Below are positions 61,695 through 64,000 of a stretch of DNA of 64,000 nt, one piece after another; positions within the stretch are counted from its first letter, which is position 1, and every line of letters begins with the position of its first letter. A program made the position numbers and the translations under genes. This DNA comes from UBA4207 sp964352405. GTDB lineage: Bacteria; Bdellovibrionota; Bacteriovoracia; Bacteriovoracales; Bacteriovoracaceae. The stretch spans positions 1 to 64,000 of the forward strand of contig CAYGRY010000006.1 in NCBI GenBank assembly GCA_964352405.1, given 5' to 3'. Under the pieces are notes generated by a model. It made no database searches. It was not told the DNA's origin and saw nothing but the letters and a program-made list of their open reading frames with translations.

Positions 61695-62051
61695 ATGAAT
61701 AACTCACGTCGTGCATTTTTCAAAAAAAGCTTAATGGCTTTAGTTGCATTGCCACTACTAAAGTCTAATAAAGTTGCTGCAGCAGTAGCTTGCCCACAAG
61801 CCGCTCCAAAAGATAAAAAAGCTGCAGGAAAACTTCTTGAAGCTGACTCTTCAACTGGTAAGAGATTGGATTATGTTGCTAATGCAGCTGATTCAAAGAA
61901 TAAAAAACATAAAGCAGGCGAGAATTGTGGAAACTGTAACTTCTATCAAGAAAAGAAAATGGTAGAAAACTATGCTCCATGTTCAATGGCAGCGAATCGT
62001 TACGTTGCTGAGTGCGGCTGGTGTAAAAGCTATAGAGCGAAGAAAGCTTAA
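61695..62051 (+). CDS. High-potential iron-sulfur protein-like Tat substrate
   Basis: A 118-residue periplasmic electron-transfer protein. The twin-arginine signal is NNSRRAFFKKSLMALVALP. The mature part has a HiPIP-type cysteine set: ENCGNCNFYQEK, YAPCSMAANRYVAECGWCKS, which can hold one [4Fe-4S]. AAAGGATC lies before ATG 61695. A strong terminator follows. HiPIPs mostly serve phototrophic or aerobic electron chains; the partner here is unknown. Confidence 0.85.
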   Translation: MNNSRRAFFKKSLMALVALPLLKSNKVAAAVACPQAAPKDKKAAGKLLEADSSTGKRLDYVANAADSKNKKHKAGENCGNCNFYQEKKMVENYAPCSMAANRYVAECGWCKSYRAKKA

Positions 62052-62080
62052 TCTTTTAGAAAAATTATTGAAAAAGAAAA

Positions 62081-62097
62081 GCCCCGAAATTCGGGGC
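62081..62097. terminator. Bidirectional hairpin terminator
   Basis: GCCCCGA (62081-62087) pairs with TCGGGGC (62091-62097) around AAT, followed by seven T and preceded by an A-rich stretch. It separates the convergent HiPIP-like and coiled-coil genes. Confidence 0.9.
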
Positions 62098-62102
62098 TTT
62101 TT

Positions 62103-62807
62103 TTATTGATTAATAGCTCTTGTGAGTTGATCGTTTTCTCTAGCGAAGCGATCAAGTTCAACACCCATTCTGGCATTGAGTCTTTGTTGTTGTTTAGAGC
62201 GACTCTCTAAATCATCAATACGAGCTTGCAGGCGAGTAATCAAATCGTCTTTAGAGATGACTTCAAGTTGAAGCATTTCATTACTTTTTTGTTGTTGCCC
62301 AAGAGCAACTTCCATCTCGCTTCGAAGTTTGCTTTCAGCGGAGAATCTTTTTTTGTAGGTTTCAATTTCAGAGTACTGACTGCGTTGAACCGCATCCAGT
62401 GAACTTTCGTATTTTTGTAAACGCTCTAGGCTATTTTGAGTTGACTCTAGAAGAGTTGAAACTTCATTGAGTGTAGAAGTCTTTGCATCAATTTCAGATC
62501 GAAGAATATGAATTTGCTTTTTAGATGACTCAATTAAAGATTGATGCTGAGATGATTGAGCTTCAATTTTTCTTTGAAGCTTTTGAATCTCTAAGTCTAG
62601 CTCATCTTGTTGCTTTTGTTTTTGCTGATCAAGAGAGTCGTAGCTTGCTTTAAGGCTAGTTAGCTGTAGCTTAAGCGATTGAATTTCAGGCTCTCTAGCT
62701 TCCCAAACACCTTGGCATACATTGAAGGCGCTGGTTTTTCGATGAGGCTTAAATAACGCTTCATGCGAGTGGACTAAATCCTCGAAACTTTCATAGAGCT
62801 TGTTCAT
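62103..62807 (-). CDS. Coiled-coil protein of unknown function
   Basis: I start at ATG 62807 (234 residues), with GGAG five bases upstream; an ATG at 62858 would add 17 residues. From about residue 35 to 225 the sequence is a long coiled coil rich in Gln, Glu, Leu and Ser (SLKLQLTSLKASYDSLDQQK). The N terminus carries a short globular piece (FNVCQGVWEAREPEIQS). There is no signal peptide or membrane segment. It may be a scaffold or cytoskeletal element. The function is unknown. Confidence 0.65.
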   Translation of the reverse strand: MNKLYESFEDLVHSHEALFKPHRKTSAFNVCQGVWEAREPEIQSLKLQLTSLKASYDSLDQQKQKQQDELDLEIQKLQRKIEAQSSQHQSLIESSKKQIHILRSEIDAKTSTLNEVSTLLESTQNSLERLQKYESSLDAVQRSQYSEIETYKKRFSAESKLRSEMEVALGQQQKSNEMLQLEVISKDDLITRLQARIDDLESRSKQQQRLNARMGVELDRFARENDQLTRAINQ

Positions 62808-63009
62808 GCTCACTCCATCCTTGAGTAAGTTTAAGTAACTGATATTTAATTGTGACATAAACTTGACCCAAGGATCAAACTTTTAATAAGTCATTGATAT
62901 TACGTCGCTTTTGACAGCTTTCCGCCATTCTTGTCAATGGATTATAGTGATAGAGCCTTATTGGGTTGTTAGAAATCCTCATCGAAACAAATCAATCCGG
63001 GAGGACAAG

Positions 63010-63528
63010 ATGAAAAAACTATTAACGATCCTAATGACACTTTCGCTCTTTATCACTTCAAATGCTGCGATCGCTAATGATGTGGGTTCTTTGTTTAAGT
63101 TTGATTCTAAGGAAGAATTCTTTAAAGACTTTGATAAAAAAATGGATGCCTCTAAAAAGCAAATTAAGAAAATTCTTAAAAAGGATGATGCCTATTTAGA
63201 AAAGAACTTTGGAAAACAAGTTCAACTTCTAAAAAATGATCAAGAAGAATTACTTCTAGATCTAGGTCTTGATCAAGTTTCTACAACTCGTGAAGTAGTT
63301 GAAACGATGGCAACTGATGAAGCTCAAGCTGTTATTTTAACTCATATTGAGAATAAAATATTTGAAGCAGGTGGTTTTGATTCATTTAAAGAAAAAGTGA
63401 ACTCGAACCAAAAAGGATTCTTTAGCGATGTCTTTAGAGGTCTGTTTCGTGCGGTAGGAACTGTTTTACTTTGGATTTTTGTTTATCCAATTATGGTTTT
63501 AATGGTTCTAACAGGTGCTTGGTATTAA
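63010..63528 (+). CDS. Small exported protein with C-terminal membrane segment
   Basis: I start at ATG 63010 (172 residues), with GGGAGGA upstream and a signal peptide (MKKLLTILMTLSLFITSNA). The middle is lysine- and aspartate-rich and helical. The C terminus has a hydrophobic stretch (VLLWIFVYPIMVLMVLTG). No family is recognised. It overlaps the convergent TetR-like gene by 21 bp at the 3' ends. Confidence 0.65.
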   Translation: MKKLLTILMTLSLFITSNAAIANDVGSLFKFDSKEEFFKDFDKKMDASKKQIKKILKKDDAYLEKNFGKQVQLLKNDQEELLLDLGLDQVSTTREVVETMATDEAQAVILTHIENKIFEAGGFDSFKEKVNSNQKGFFSDVFRGLFRAVGTVLLWIFVYPIMVLMVLTGAWY

Positions 63529-64000
63529 TTGACTGAACAGTCGATCAATCATTTCGTGCTCGACATCGCCGTGAAGTGCACAACCTAGTTCCAATAGATA
63601 AATCATCATAAAGCTTTCTTTCGTTAACTCGGGAGAAAGCTTTTTTAATAATAAATATAGGCTTTCTTCGGCTTCTCTAATGATTTGTCCGATATCGTTA
63701 TCAGCACGTCTATTGAGATAGAATAGAACGAGTAAGTAGGGCATTTGGTTGAGTTGCTTAAGGACAAGTTTAATGCGATCTCTTGGCATAACAGGTTCAA
63801 GCCCTTCAAGATTGAACACTGTTTGAACCATGAACTTCATTGCTTCACTTAAAAGCTTTTCTTTTTCTTTACCGTAATAATAATAAATGAGAGTTCTAGA
63901 GACACCAGAATCATTGGCTACTTGAGACATCGTCCAAACAAGATGACCCTTGTTAACTTCAAGCTTAGTCACACTCGCTAAAATCTTATAATGAATATCC
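63508..64000 (-). CDS. TetR-family regulator, 5' end beyond the window
   Basis: The frame runs off the right edge, because codons are open from 64000 with IHYKILASVTKLEVNKGHLV before the helix-turn-helix SQVANDSGVSRTLIYYYYG. A GTG at 63972 is therefore probably internal. The visible 163 residues end at 63508, including a TetR-like ligand domain. The target is unknown. Confidence 0.85.
   Translation of the reverse strand, partial: DIHYKILASVTKLEVNKGHLVWTMSQVANDSGVSRTLIYYYYGKEKEKLLSEAMKFMVQTVFNLEGLEPVMPRDRIKLVLKQLNQMPYLLVLFYLNRRADNDIGQIIREAEESLYLLLKKLSPELTKESFMMIYLLELGCALHGDVEHEMIDRLFSQLIPSTC

Noticed and set aside
1..64000. tRNA, rRNA and CRISPR arrays
   Set aside because: I found no cloverleaf with a T-arm motif, no ribosomal RNA stretch and no regularly spaced repeats. 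A small CATGCC hairpin at about 38502-38516 is not part of a tRNA.

Overview
The window looks like a chromosome segment of a low-GC Gram-negative predatory bacterium, most like the Bacteriovorax/Halobacteriovorax branch of Bdellovibrionota. I infer this from the gene mix: many secreted and outer-membrane proteins of unknown family, a large chemosensory locus, FecR and CHASE2-cyclase signalling, and a set of sphingolipid-synthesis genes. Bacteriovorax stolpii is known to make sphingolipids. Nothing here fixes the genus, and I saw no rRNA, tRNA or CRISPR array.

Region by region. 1-4.4 kb is a scarred accessory region. An apparently intact IS30-family element sits in the 5' end of an outer-membrane protein gene, and removing it restores the reading frame. 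After it come a GNAT acetyltransferase, a cysteine-rich secreted protein, and a junction where a 5'-truncated tyrosine recombinase meets a 5'-truncated YfcH-type epimerase. 4.6-7.5 kb carries an acyltransferase, a cupin/JmjC protein and a methyltransferase. 7.8-12.3 kb holds a MocR-type regulator with a secreted partner, two secreted or outer-membrane proteins and a periplasmic solute-binding protein. 12.35-14.66 kb has an OsmC-YcaO fusion translationally coupled to a 35-residue membrane peptide. 14.7-21.3 kb is a tightly packed six-gene operon: a GT-C-like membrane protein fused to a uridine-kinase-like domain, a HAD phosphatase, a class II aldolase, a tandem nucleotidyltransferase, a family 2 glycosyltransferase and a GDPD-like protein. 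It reads like an undescribed route to an activated phospho-sugar or polyol and a surface glycan, and it is the best candidate here for a new system.

21.4-31.5 kb is chemosensory. A leftward cheY-cheX-KirBac operon lies back to back with a rightward cheA-cheW-MCP-cheB-cheR operon. The CheA has two Hpt, two CheW-like and one receiver domain; the receptor is soluble with duplicated PAS domains; a potassium channel is embedded next to CheX. 31.5-36.8 kb holds a LysR regulator, a DEAD-box helicase, small proteins, a glycosyltransferase and an FNR-like regulator with a cluster-type cysteine set. 37.0-44.05 kb is lipid-centred: a fatty-acid desaturase behind an FNR-like box, a fatty-acid hydroxylase, a PAP2 phosphatase and a leftward serine palmitoyltransferase / GNAT / epimerase trio that matches the bacterial ceramide pathway (Spt, bCerS, CerR).

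44-51.3 kb is mostly housekeeping: PilZ protein, aminopeptidase N, class II fructose-bisphosphate aldolase and a fused alpha-keto-acid dehydrogenase E1. 51.4-59.2 kb has a hybrid histidine kinase facing an operon of FecR protein, TPR/beta-barrel protein and CHASE2 adenylate cyclase. 59.3-64 kb has two outer-membrane-type proteins, hemF, a HiPIP-like Tat protein, a coiled-coil protein, a small secreted membrane protein and a TetR regulator that runs off the right edge.
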